Below are positions 1-8,261 of a stretch of DNA of 37,390 bases, piece by piece (position 1 is the stretch's first letter; the number at the start of each line of letters is the position of its first letter). A program made the position numbers and the translations under genes. The stretch is from CAWKGV01 sp963849305 (GTDB taxonomy: Bacteria > Pseudomonadota > Alphaproteobacteria > Acetobacterales > Acetobacteraceae): assembly GCA_963849305.1 (NCBI GenBank), contig CAWKGV010000020.1, positions 1 through 37,390 of the forward strand, in the 5' to 3' direction. The notes beneath the pieces are model-generated. The model ran no database searches and was not told the origin of the DNA. It saw only the letters and a program-made list of their open reading frames with translations.

Positions 1-176
1 TGTCTGATACCAACCCGCTCGGGCTTTGACTCTTGGGATTGAACTAACCGCTGAGGCGGTAGGGGTGGCGCACGATCGCGGTGAGTGCGTGAGGTCCGGC
101 CTGCCAGGGTTTGGGTGCTTCACCCCGACCCTGGAACGGGAGACCCCCGACCGAGATAAGCCCGCTACGCCGCCGC

Positions 177-945
177 ATGATCGAGGACATGACGGTCCGC
201 AATCTGTCGCCGGCGACCCAGCGATCCTACATTCATGCGGTTGCCAAGTTCGGCCGCTTTTTCGGTCGCTCTCCCGACAAGCTCGACCTGGGGACGTGCG
301 GTCCTTCCAGGTTCACCTCGTCGCCGGCGGCATGTTGTGGCCGGCTCTCAACCAGACCGTTTGCGCATTGCGATTCCTCCATGGCGTGCCCCTCAAGCAG
401 GAGGATCTGCCGGAGCGGATCCCTTATGCCCGGCAACCGCGGAAGGTGCCGGTGGTGCTGGGAGCCGACGAAGTCGTGCGCTTCCTGGAGGCGGTGCCGA
501 GCCTGAAGGCCCGTGCCGCGCTGACGACGGCATACGCGGCCGGGCCGCGCGCCTGCGAAAGTCGCGAGCCTCAAGGTCGATGACATCGATAGCAGCCGCA
601 TGGTCATCTGTGTCGAGCAGGGCAAGGGAGGCCGTGACCGTTACGTCATGCTGTCGCCGCAACTGCTCGGCGTCCTGGGCTCCTACTGGCGACTGGCGCG
701 GCCCCGCGCACTGGCTGTTCCCCGGGCGTGATCCGGAGCATCCGATCCACCCCATCGTGCTGCATGCCGCTTGCCGCTCGGCATGCACCGCGTCGGGGAT
801 TGGCAAGCGGGTCACCGTCCACATGCTGCGCCACACCTTCGCCACCCACCTGCTGGAGGGCGGCACCGATATCCGCATCATCCAGGCTCTCCTCGGCCAT
901 CGCAACGTGAACACCACGGCGCGCTACGCCCAGGTCGCGAATGGC
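177..945 (+). pseudogene. Tyrosine integrase, IS91-associated type, frameshifted
   Basis: Remnant of a phage-type tyrosine recombinase of the kind often carried next to IS91 transposases. The reading frame starts at ATG 177 (MIEDMTVRNLSPATQRSY, the SAM-like core-binding domain). It changes frame near 293 (into DVRSFQVHLVAGG), near 550 (into KVASLKVDDIDSS) and near 705 (into HWLFPGRDPEHP). The C-terminal catalytic box is still readable: HMLRHTFATHL at about 820-850 and LLGHRNVNTTARY at about 890-930, which give the H-x-x-R, the late H and the nucleophilic Y. The region of the first catalytic Arg (expected AAGLRASE) is damaged at the second frameshift. With three shifts it cannot make a full protein. 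Its end runs directly into the IS91 transposase remnant, so a deletion has joined the two. Confidence 0.85.
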
Positions 946-1685
946 TCGAAGCGAGGCAAGCCGAACTGCTGCCGGTGCCCTACTACCACGTCGTCTTTAC
1001 CCTGCCGGTGCCGGCGGCGGAGATCGCGTTCCAGAACAAGCGCGTGGTCTATGCCATCCTGTTCCGCGCCGCGGCCGAGGCGTTGCGCGACATCGCGCCG
1101 ACCCGAGGCATCTCGGCGCCGAGATCGGCGCGGTCGCCGTGCTGCACACCTGGGGCCAGAACCTGCACCATCACCCGCATCCGCACTGCGTCATCCCGGG
1201 CGGCGGTCTGTCGCCCGACCAGACGCGATGGATCCCGTGCCGGCCGGGGTTCTTCCTGCCGGCGCGGCTTCTCTCCCGGCGGCTCCGTACGCTGTTCCTC
1301 GAACGGCTGCGGGCAGCACTCGCCATCGGCGAACTGCGCTTTTCCGGCGCGCTCGCGGCCCTGGCCGGATCCGCGGCTTTCGCCGAACGCCTCGACACCT
1401 TGCGCCGCATCCTGCCGCACGCCGTGCCCGACGGTTTCCATCGCATCCGCCATGTCGGCTTCCTCGCCAATGGCCATCGCGCCTCGAAACTGGCGCTGTG
1501 CCGCGCCTTGCTCTCGGCTTCCAAGCCCGAGCCGCCGTCGCCCGAAAGCTATCGCGAGCGCCATCGACGCCTGACCGGGCACGCCCCTCGACGTCTGTCC
1601 GAATTGCGGCGGCCCGATGCAGGAGCGCGGGCCTGTGCCGCGGCGACCGCCGCCGCGCGCGCCGTTCTGGTGCGACAGCTCATGA
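940..1685 (+). pseudogene. IS91-family HUH transposase, internally deleted
   Basis: Rolling-circle (Y2, HUH) transposase remnant. Sequence begins abruptly at WLEARQAELLPVPYYHVVF, so the N-terminal zinc-finger part normal for IS91 proteins is missing. A frameshift near 1110-1130 leads into AVLHTWGQNLHHHPHPHCV, which contains the HUH metal-binding motif (about 1164-1190), then GGGLS and CRPGFFLP. The frame then passes from DTLRRI straight to PDGFHRIRHVGFLANGHR. The intervening block, which in family members holds the YLGRYTHR-type catalytic tyrosine, is absent (deletion near 1405-1425). A second shift leads to a C-terminal CPNCGGPMQERG zinc-like tail and a stop at 1683-1685. Missing Tyr, missing N-terminus and frameshifts make it inactive. 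Family assignment is firm. Confidence 0.85.
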
Positions 1686-1967
1686 CCAACGACGAGCGCC
1701 TGCCTCGACGCCTTCAGCAAGCCGGCAAAGCCGATGTCCGCACGGCAGGGCGGAGAATGGGCCGGCGACCGACCTTGAACTCCCTATCATGCCCATTGGC
1801 GATGTCACGCACGTTGCCCTGCCGCGACCGAAGCTGCCAGTCGGGCCGTTCGCCTATCCCTCACGTCGGACCGGATCGCTCCAGACACTGCGCCGACCGG
1901 CTTGCCCGGATGTCGCCAAAGCGTGGACCGGGTACGGCCAAACTGAAGGACGCGGTCCCCGATAGAA
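1686..1967. other. No gene recognised; probable IS91 flank
   Basis: About 280 bases between the IS91 transposase stop and the XRE-like remnant. Long open frames exist only because of high GC, and none reads like a protein. It may contain the terminal (ter/ori) part of the IS91-like element, but I cannot identify a conserved end. Confidence 0.4.
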
Positions 1968-2255
1968 TGCGGATTGTCTTCAGCCGGAATCTCAGGAGGC
2001 CCGACTGGCTGCTGGCCTCACGCAAGACGCCCTCGCCACCGCCGCCGGCATCCTTGCACAGTTAGAAAACGGCAGCTGCGATCTCACCTGGATCTCGCCG
2101 ACATTTTGGCGAAGGCGCTCGGCCGAGATCTCACCAGCCTTCTCCAGCGACCTCCACTTCGCGCCCCGCGAACCGAAGAGATCGCCGTTCCGAACAACTT
2201 GCGCGCCGTATTCGGCGGGAACTTGAGGCGAGCGGCTCTGGTGCAAGCGGCGTGA
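1968..2255 (+). pseudogene. Degraded XRE/HTH-like regulator sequence
   Basis: Weak remnant. Fragments in different frames read as parts of an XRE-type helix-turn-helix domain: FSRNLRR near 1977-2000, LTQDALATAAGI near 2015-2050, QLENGS near 2055-2075, and LDLADILAKALGRDL near 2085-2130. A second NLRAVFGGNLRRA near 2195-2235 looks like the start of another HTH repeat. Family knowledge: XRE domains have a G-L-(S/T)-Q-E-x-L-A helix and end in (L)ADALxVxLxxLL. At least two frameshifts are needed to join the pieces, so no product is expected. The resemblance is by eye. Confidence 0.35.
2234..2248. repeat. Second IS6-type terminus-like sequence
   Basis: GGCTCTGGTGCAAGC at 2234-2248 closely resembles the IS6 terminal repeat found 29 bases further on at 2263-2277. 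It may be the end of a second lost IS6 copy or a local duplication. Only the sequence similarity is seen. Confidence 0.35.
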
Positions 2256-2262
2256 TCCGATC

Positions 2263-2822
2263 GGCTCTGTTGCAAACTCCGTGACAGGGCGTGTGATCAT
2301 GCAGACGCGCAGACCTCAGGTGGGCGCGCTGGAAGAGGCTGTCCACGAAGGCGGCTGCGCCGATGCGTCGTGCCGGCGGATATCGTGAACCTGTCCCTTT
2401 CTGATCACCGCCATCGCCTCGTAACCGGCCAAGGCTCGTCGTGCCGTGGGCAGGCTGCCGAAGCCAAGTCCTGGCTTAACCAGCCGTTTGATCCGCCTAT
2501 GGTCCTGCTCGACGATGTTGTTGAGATACTTGCACTGCCGCCAGCCGCGAGAAACGCCACAATTCGCCGGCTCCCTTCATCTCCACCCCGCGCGCGGATA
2601 AGCCGGGTTCCTGTCTGTCAACCGTGATCGTGCGCGGGTTCACGGTGTGCGGCTGGGCCAGCGCCTTGCGGAAGAACCGCTTGGGCAGCGGCATCGCGCC
2701 TGGCGGAGAGCAGGAAGTCGATGGTCTGGCCGAGGCTGTCGACCGCGATACAGGTAGGTCCAGACGCCTTTAACCTTGATGTAGGTCTCGTCGACCCGCC
2801 GGGAGCCGGTGCAGGCCGGCGC
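2263..2822 (-). mobile_element. IS6-family element, 3' half only
   Basis: The lower end carries GGCTCTGTTGCAAAC at 2263-2277, which matches the characteristic IS6/IS26-type terminal inverted repeat (GGCxCTGTTGCAAA). The minus strand then encodes the C-terminal part of an IS6 DDE transposase: RRVDETYIKVKGVWTYLYR (first Asp region, about 2750-2800), PRTITVDRQEPG (second Asp), and KYLNNIVEQDHRRIKRL, with the catalytic Glu near 2505-2530. GYEAMAVIRKGQV follows. The frame changes several times. The N-terminal HTH half and the other terminal repeat are missing; at about 2820 the sequence turns into the ParB-like fragment. It is a truncated, dead copy that removed the end of the ParB-like gene. Confidence 0.8.
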
Positions 2823-3306
2823 GCTCATAGTTGGACCGGTCTCGCCTGCTCCGGTTCTCGAGGTCGGCGATCCGGAATGCTTCCTCATCTGTTAGCTCGC
2901 GCGGTTCGATGAGAAATTTGAATTTAGGGTAATCGTGCGCCCGCATCCACGACACGGTCCAGTGGCGGCGAGGGCCACAGATGACCTCATAGAGATGCTC
3001 GGGGTCACCCTGGATCCGCCGCACGATTGCCGGCACCTCCTGGCGACCCTGGGCCTTGAAGCTTTCGATCAGGTCGGCGCAAGTTTCCGGGTTCAAGGCG
3101 GCGTGGTCACGGTTACGGCCATCCCAGATTCGGCAGCGCGCCGGGTCGACGAATTCCTAGAACCGAGTGACCGAATTACCCGCCGCCAACTCCGCAACTC
3201 GGTTGTCGCGGAGCCCGAGAAATACAGCGCTTTTACCCTCGAGCGTGACCCAGACATCGTGGACGATAGGCTTTATCGTACCTGACCGGTCAGCGTCACA
3301 CACCAT
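2820..3306 (-). pseudogene. ParB/RepB-like partition protein, N-terminal fragment
   Basis: Fragment of a ParB-fold nucleoid/plasmid partition protein. From ATG 3306 the frame reads IKPIVHDVWVTLEGKSAVF, LGLRDNRVAELAAGNSVTRF, then an in-frame TAG at 3157-3159. It resumes as EFVDPARCRIWDGRNRD, ETCADLIESFKAQGRQEVPA, EVICGPRRHWTVSWMRAH and LTDEEAFRIADLENRSRRD. The GPRRHWT segment corresponds to the ParB box (GxRRxxA, nucleotide-binding box) and the Q-G-R-Q-E-V-P-A segment to the ParB/sulfiredoxin fold. It stops at YERA where IS6 sequence begins, so the HTH and dimerisation domains are lost. The start overlaps the end of the HNH-type pseudogene. ParB-like genes of this kind are typical of alphaproteobacterial plasmids, hinting (inference) that plasmid DNA contributed to this zone. 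Confidence 0.7.
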
Positions 3307-4402
3307 CCTTGGCGGTCACCGTGATATTGCTCGCATCGACTTTCGGATCCCTGCTGCGTCGCTTCCACTGGGATGATCAATGTCTGGCATGCAGCCTCAT
3401 GTCCATCGGGATGAATGAGCGAGAGGAACATCCCTCGCGGCGTCGCTCTCTCAAAGATGCGCCATTTCGCCATGCAGACGACAGGCCATATTGCGTCGAT
3501 AGAGACATGCGATACGTGCCAAGACACCCAGCCTCCCAGGGGGAATAAGAGGCCATCACGGAATTCAGCAGCGTTCGCGACCATCAACGTAGTGATTCGA
3601 AAGCCGCCATTGATCTCCTCAGGCAAGAGCTCGGCCACCCATCGGTGAGGTAAGAGGTTCCGTATCTGCCTCCGGACCCGCCGGATGTGCGAAGCGTCTT
3701 GAGGACGGTTCCATCCTCCGAAAGGAAGTTTATGACCGTGCTTTCGCCGTTTTTGCCATGTTGGCTGGAAGACATGATCCCGATCCTCCCTGCCCGACCA
3801 TGACCTGAACATTACGGTTAAGGCCAGCTTTCGTCAGTTCGGTTATATCGATAAGCGCCGACACACTCTCACCGCCCGCCGCCGTCGGCGGCCGTTGCGC
3901 CATCGCCAATCGCCCCGGCGCCGCCGCCCCCAGCGCCCGGATTGAATTCCGGGTCCAGACCTACCCGCTGAAGCTGCTGTTTTATTAGGTGCAGTCTTGA
4001 TGCATCCTCTGTCCAGGGCAGCGTGTATTCGCCGCCGTCGATCCGGTGACCGCCGCCGTCTCCTCCCCGTCCACCGCGTGCGCCCCGCCCAATCGCCCCG
4101 CCACCGCCGCCCCCTGCGCCGGGCGCTTTGCCGCCTTCGCCGGTGACGTTAACGACGGAATGATTAATGACCATCTCCGCATTCGAGAACGACGCTGGAA
4201 TGGCCTCCCGAGCCATTTCCGTGTTGATCATCCAACCGCGCTTCAGCCGGTCGTGCTCTTCGAGCTGCTTGGCTTTCCATTCGCGCAGTCGCTCGGCAGG
4301 ATACGCGGACAGGGTCGCCGGGTTGTCGATCTTACTGGCATGGGTCACACACATTAGGACCAGATTTTGCTCCGAGCGGTTGCCCTCGGCCGACTGGCTA
4401 GG

Positions 4403-5362
4403 CTGTTTAGTCCCGGCATTTGGTGGAGTGGGTTGAGGACGAATCGTTCTGGTTGTGACGCCCAGGTTTTGCAGATAAACTCGTAGGGTGTGAGACCCTT
4501 GAGCCTCTTCAGGCGACGGCCGAAGTTGTATGCATTGATGAAGTCGCCAAGATGGCGCTCGAGCTGTTCGTGGCTGTTGTAGTGGTAGCGCTGGGTCGTG
4601 GCTTCCTTGATGGTCCGGTTCATCCGTTCGACCTGACCGTTGGTCCAAGGATGATTGATCTTGGTGCAGCGGTGTTCGATGCCGTTGTCTCGGCAGCGCT
4701 TGCCAAACATGTGCGTCATGAACCGCGCGGTTGGACCGTCGGCGTAACGCGGTGGCAGTCGGAACTGGATGCCGTTGTCAGTCAGGACGGTGTGGATCTT
4801 GTAGGGCACAGCCGCGACCAGGGCCGTGAGGAAGGTCGAGGCAGTGACGCGGTTGGCTTTGTCCACAAGCTGAACAAAGGCGAACTTGCTCGTCCGATCG
4901 ATAGCCACGAAGAGGTAGAGCTTTCCTTCGGCGGTTTGCACTTCGGCGATGTCGATATGGAAGAACCCGATCGGATAGGACTTGAACGTCTTCTTGGCAG
5001 GCTTCTCGCCCTCGACGTCCGGCAGACGCCCGATCCCGTGACGCTGCAGACAGCGATGCAACGACGACCGCGTCAGGTGCGGGATAGTTGGCTGCAGTGC
5101 GTACAGGCAATCGTCGAGCGGCAGCAGCGTGTGCTTGCGGAGGCAACGACGATGGCCTCGGCCTCGAGGGAGAGAACGGTTGATCTGGGCTCTCTCGGTC
5201 CTGTTGGAAGGTCGACGACGGAGCTGCGCCGCTTCCACTTCGCAACGGTTTTCTGGTTGATCCCGTAACGCCTGGCCAGGTCCTCAGGCTCGCTTGACTA
5301 TGCTGTATCGCTCGACGGACTGCCTCCGTCGTTGTGGCGCTGCCATGAAGAATCTGGCCCAT
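4403..5362 (-). pseudogene. IS481 transposase, N-terminal frameshifts
   Basis: DDE transposase with N-terminal HTH. The natural start is ATG 5362 (MGQILHGSATTTEAVRRA). The HTH continues in another frame as DLARRYGINQKTVAKWKRR, then in a third as LRKHTLLPLDDCLYALQPT, so there are at least two frameshifts between about 5290 and 5140. The catalytic domain is intact from there: FHIDIAEVQT (first D), VLTDNGIQF (second D) and NGQVERMNRTIKEAT (E), with the terminal HQMPGLN. The frame has no stop inside the element; it reads through the end and stops in the flanking gene at 4354. In this group the stop is often supplied at the CTAG-type target, so the exact end here may have shifted. Likely inactive. 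Confidence 0.85.
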
Positions 5363-5419
5363 AGTGCTTCCTTCCACTCGGGTGAGGAGAATGCACCATC
5401 AAAGCCTGGGATCAAACAG
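4403..5419 (-). mobile_element. IS481-family insertion sequence, 1017 bp, with 5-bp target duplication
   Basis: The element is flanked by the perfect direct repeat CTAGG (4398-4402 and 5420-5424). Its ends are imperfect inverted repeats: CTGTTTAGTCCCGGC from 4403 inward and CTGTTTGATCCCAGGC from 5419 inward on the other strand. The length is normal for IS481. It carries one transposase gene on the minus strand. It interrupts the HNH-type gene, and removing it with one repeat restores that gene's frame across the junction, which confirms the ends. Confidence 0.88.
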
Positions 5420-5750
5420 CTAGGGTTCCAGCGGGGACCGCCCTCGCAACGTGCCTGGATGTGGCAGACCCGTGAATTGAGCGTTCTAGCGCCGGTTTGT
5501 TCGTCCTCCAGATAGAGGAACTGCTGGCAATCCTCATAAGCGCACCGAAACGCGTGCGCGTACAGGTACTTGACGGTTGTTCACTGGGTGGCGGGTGCTG
5601 TATGGGCATGGTGAACGGGACCATAGAAGGTGGTTTGCCGTTGGCACAATCAATGCGTATTCCTGACTGCGGGTGGGCTGCCTAACGGTTACCGTCCAGG
5701 CGAGGCAAAGCGGACATCCCGAACGACCATTTTATGCCTACTTACCGCCC

Positions 5751-5811
5751 CTCCGACACATCCCCTCTGCCAGTCGATCGCATCCACCTCCGCGTAGGCG
5801 GCGATTCGGCG
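5751..5811 (-). pseudogene. Duplicated fragment of the purD 3' end
   Basis: About 61 bases that closely match the last part of purD at 6971-7036, including a perfect 20-base stretch at 5769-5788 (matching 6991-7010). On the minus strand it reads RIAAYAEVDAIDW, against RIAAYAAVDAIDW in purD. Just past this the copy is one base shorter and loses the purD frame. The two copies are direct repeats bracketing the protease gene. Because they differ at several bases, the fragment is either old or came from a related strain. Confidence 0.75.
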
Positions 5812-5845
5812 GATAGCCGTGCGCTGCCAGTACAATCCACCGTCT

Positions 5846-6667
5846 TCATGGGCGCCCTGGAAGCAATCCGGTGTCCTCTGGGTGCTGTATCGTCCCATCG
5901 GGATTGATGAAGTTCGTACGGCGCGCCCGGATCATGTCAAAGCTCAGCTCGCCGCCGAACCGTTCCCTGACCTCCTCGCCCTTGTTCGCCCCGGCCGATA
6001 TTAGCCCAATGGGAAACATGCGGAAGCCTCCGTTCCACGCGACAGGCATAACCACTGGGCCGCCGCTGCAACCGCTCAGGTTCGCACCCTGCGGAGGCAT
6101 TGGGATACCATCAACTCCCCGCGCAGTCGCGGGATCGTAAATCATTAGCAGCTCGCGCTCGAGCACGTCCTCAATCGGCTTCACCGAGCCATAAGCGATG
6201 CTCGCCAGAACCTTTAGATACTCGTCGGTTTGGAACAGCGCGTTCAGATACCCGGCGACAATCACGGTTACGCCAATGTCCTGTGTCGGTGGCGGCCAGA
6301 CGTCCTGACAGTCGAAAGCTGCACTCGGCACCGCGGCCAGCTCGGTTTCCGTCAACGCAAAGGTTGCAATGTCCAACGTGGCATCCCGTTTGATGTTTGC
6401 GCTTTCGAGATTGAAATCGACGAGATTACGGAGCTGACAGGTTAGGGTGGATGTTTCCCTGAGTGCGTCGAGATACTCGTCCACGACATGATCTGCCGTC
6501 ACGCCCACGATGCTGTCTCGGAACTTGATCACGAAGCAGGAGGCCGTCACGATGTCCTTTGGAAACGGAAGCTCGCGGTCATGCAAGCACATCGGGATGG
6601 CCATACGCAGCGCGAACTTGGCCCACTCGTCGAGCAAGCCCGGAGTCAACCGAATTTCCTGTTTCAC
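5846..6667 (-). CDS. Trypsin-like serine protease domain protein
   Basis: Predicted product of 273 residues with a chymotrypsin-fold (S1-like) triad: His60 in GVTADHV, Asp99 in TLDIATF and Ser201 in SGCSGGPVV. Spacing and motif order fit the family. There is no signal peptide or second domain, so it is probably cytoplasmic, unlike HtrA/Deg proteases (no PDZ). The frame is open throughout, in contrast with the broken genes to its left. It stands alone: minus strand, downstream of purD, and bracketed by the two copies of the purD 3' end, which suggests it came in with an inserted segment. Such stand-alone trypsin-like proteins are often found in conflict or defence settings, but that role is only a guess here. 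The substrate is unknown. Confidence 0.75.
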   Translation of the reverse strand: MKQEIRLTPGLLDEWAKFALRMAIPMCLHDRELPFPKDIVTASCFVIKFRDSIVGVTADHVVDEYLDALRETSTLTCQLRNLVDFNLESANIKRDATLDIATFALTETELAAVPSAAFDCQDVWPPPTQDIGVTVIVAGYLNALFQTDEYLKVLASIAYGSVKPIEDVLERELLMIYDPATARGVDGIPMPPQGANLSGCSGGPVVMPVAWNGGFRMFPIGLISAGANKGEEVRERFGGELSFDMIRARRTNFINPDGTIQHPEDTGLLPGRP

Positions 6668-6949
6668 GGCCTGCGCGTGTGTTGGTGATACGATCGAGAC
6701 AGATGTATGTCCGCTGCCTCTTCGCCATAGAGGCGAGCCCCAGCTGGAAACCTAGGGGTTGCCTGCCTGATCCAAGCCCGAGACCCGGCGGCCGACGAAG
6801 CTTGAGCCCGCTGCAAAACCTTAAGACTGCTGCAACGCTGCCCAAGCCCTGCCCATCAACGGCTTTACCGTTGCAGAAGCTCAGTGCGGATGCTGGCTTC
6901 GAATCGCGAGCGGTCATTTATAGATCCACAGGCACAAGCCCCAAACTCC
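6668..6949. other. Intergenic stretch between protease and purD, no gene seen
   Basis: Open frames exist on both strands but none resembles a known protein. It lies between the protease start and the purD stop, so it should hold the protease promoter. I could not pick a convincing -35/-10 pair. Confidence 0.4.
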
Positions 6950-8210
6950 TCAAACATACCTGCCAATATCCCGCCGACACACCCCCTCCGGCCAGTCGAT
7001 CGCATCCACCGCCGCGTAAGCGGCGATGCGGGCGGCGTCCAAATCGGGAGCGGTCGCGCTCACCGTCAGCGCCCGTCCGCCCGCCGCGCGCAACACGCCC
7101 GCCGAGTCTATCTCGGTGCCGCTGTGAAACACCTGCACGCCGGGCAGAGCGGCGGCGCGCTCAACGCCGCGTATCTCAGTTCCGCGCTCCGGCGCCGCCG
7201 GATAGCCGCGCGCCGCCAGCACTACCGCCACCGAGGCCATCGGGCGCCAGCGCAAATTGAAATGCGCCAGTTCGCCATCGTGGGCCGCCAGCAGCGCCGG
7301 CAATATGTCCGACATCAGGCGCGGCATCAGCGCCTGGCACTCCGGATCGCCCATCCGCGCGTTGAACTCGATCAGCCGCAGCCCATCCGCGGTCAGCATC
7401 AGCCCGGCGAACAGCACGCCCCGAAACGGCGCCCCGCGCCGCGCCATTTCGGCCAGCGCGGGGCGCACCACGCGCTCCATCGCCGCTGCCTCCAGCTCCG
7501 GCGATCCCACGGGGGAAACGGCGCCCATGCCGCCGGTGTTGGGGCCGGTGTCACCCTCGCCCAGCCGCTTGTAGTCGCGGGCCGAGCCGAGCGGAATCGC
7601 GTGCGCGCCGTCGCACAGGGCGAAAAAGGACAGTTCGGCGCCCTCCAGGCATTCCTCGATCAGCACCGTGGCTCCGGCATCGCCGAAAACGCGCCGGTCC
7701 ATCATGGCCTCGATCGCCGCTAGCGCTTCGGCCTCGGTCGCCGCCATCACCACGCCCTTGCCGGCCGCCAATCCATCCGCTTTCACCACGACCGGCGCGC
7801 CGCGACGACGAACGAACTCGCGCGCGGCATCCGCATCCTCGAACCGCTCCCACCGCGCGGTCGGGATGCCCGCCGTCGCGCACAAATCCTTGGCGAAACT
7901 CTTGCTGGCTTCGAGTTGCGCCGCCGCGCGAACTCGGGCCGCAGCAGGGAATGCCGGCCGCCTTCAGCGCATCGGCTAGCCCGCCGACCAGCGGCGCCTC
8001 CGGGCCTGGCACCACCAGGTCAATCGCATTGTCGCGCGCGAAGCTCTTGAGCGCATCGATATCCAACACACCGATCGGCACGCATTCGGCGAGGCCGGCG
8101 ATTCCCGGATTGCCCGGCGCGCACCAAAGCTTGGTCAGGACGGGGCTCGCGGCGATCGCCCAGCAGAGCGCGTGCTCCCGCCCGCCCGATCCCACCACCA
8201 GCACGCGCAT
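6950..8210 (-). pseudogene. purD: Phosphoribosylamine-glycine ligase (GARS), single frameshift
   Basis: GARS joins 5-phosphoribosylamine and glycine with ATP in step two of purine synthesis, in the cytosol. From ATG 8210 the frame gives MRVLVVGSGGREHALCWAIA, the N-domain, up to AAGIPCCGPS. One extra base at about 7931-7932 then shifts it. In the next frame the rest is complete: AAAQLEASKSFAKDLCATAG, then the ATP-grasp part (APVVVKADGLAAGKGVV, TGPNTGGMGA, RMGDPECQ) and C-terminal domain to the stop at 6950. Without the extra base the product would be about 420 residues, normal for PurD. Because purD is normally needed for growth without purines, a sequencing or assembly error is at least as likely as a true mutation. 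Divergent from xseA with a 51-base gap. Confidence 0.93.
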
Positions 8211-8261
8211 CCAGCGCTCTCCTCTGTTTAAACCGGCGCACCCCTAGCATAGGGTGCCGGA

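Larger units (their letters stand above)
3273..5609 (-). pseudogene. HNH-type / glycine-rich protein gene, split by IS481 and frameshifted
   Basis: If the IS481 at 4403-5419 and one CTAGG copy are removed, the two sides join in frame (RWNP|SQSAEGNRSEQN). The rebuilt product would be about 440 residues. Its N-terminus has CAYEDC (C-x4-C), VCHIQARCEGGPRWNP and QNLVLMCVTH, i.e. the H, N and H of an HNH nuclease fold, followed by YPAERLREWKAKQLEEHDRL. The middle is glycine-rich (two G-rich tracts, about 4070-4140 and 3870-3950 on the map). The C-terminal part reads ALIDITELTKAGLNRNVQV, INFLSEDGTVLKTLRTSGG, GGFRITTLMVANAAEFRDGL and PRGMFLSLIHPDGHE, probably a beta-rich domain. Frame changes occur near 5578, 3876 (extra base), 3765 (missing base) and 3640. 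Possible ATG at 5609. The role is unknown; nuclease activity is an inference from the HNH motif. Confidence 0.7.

Noticed and set aside
235..1965. A 576-residue frame across the integrase and transposase remnants
   Set aside because: Only a short part (about 705-935) matches the integrase; the rest is a high-GC shadow frame.
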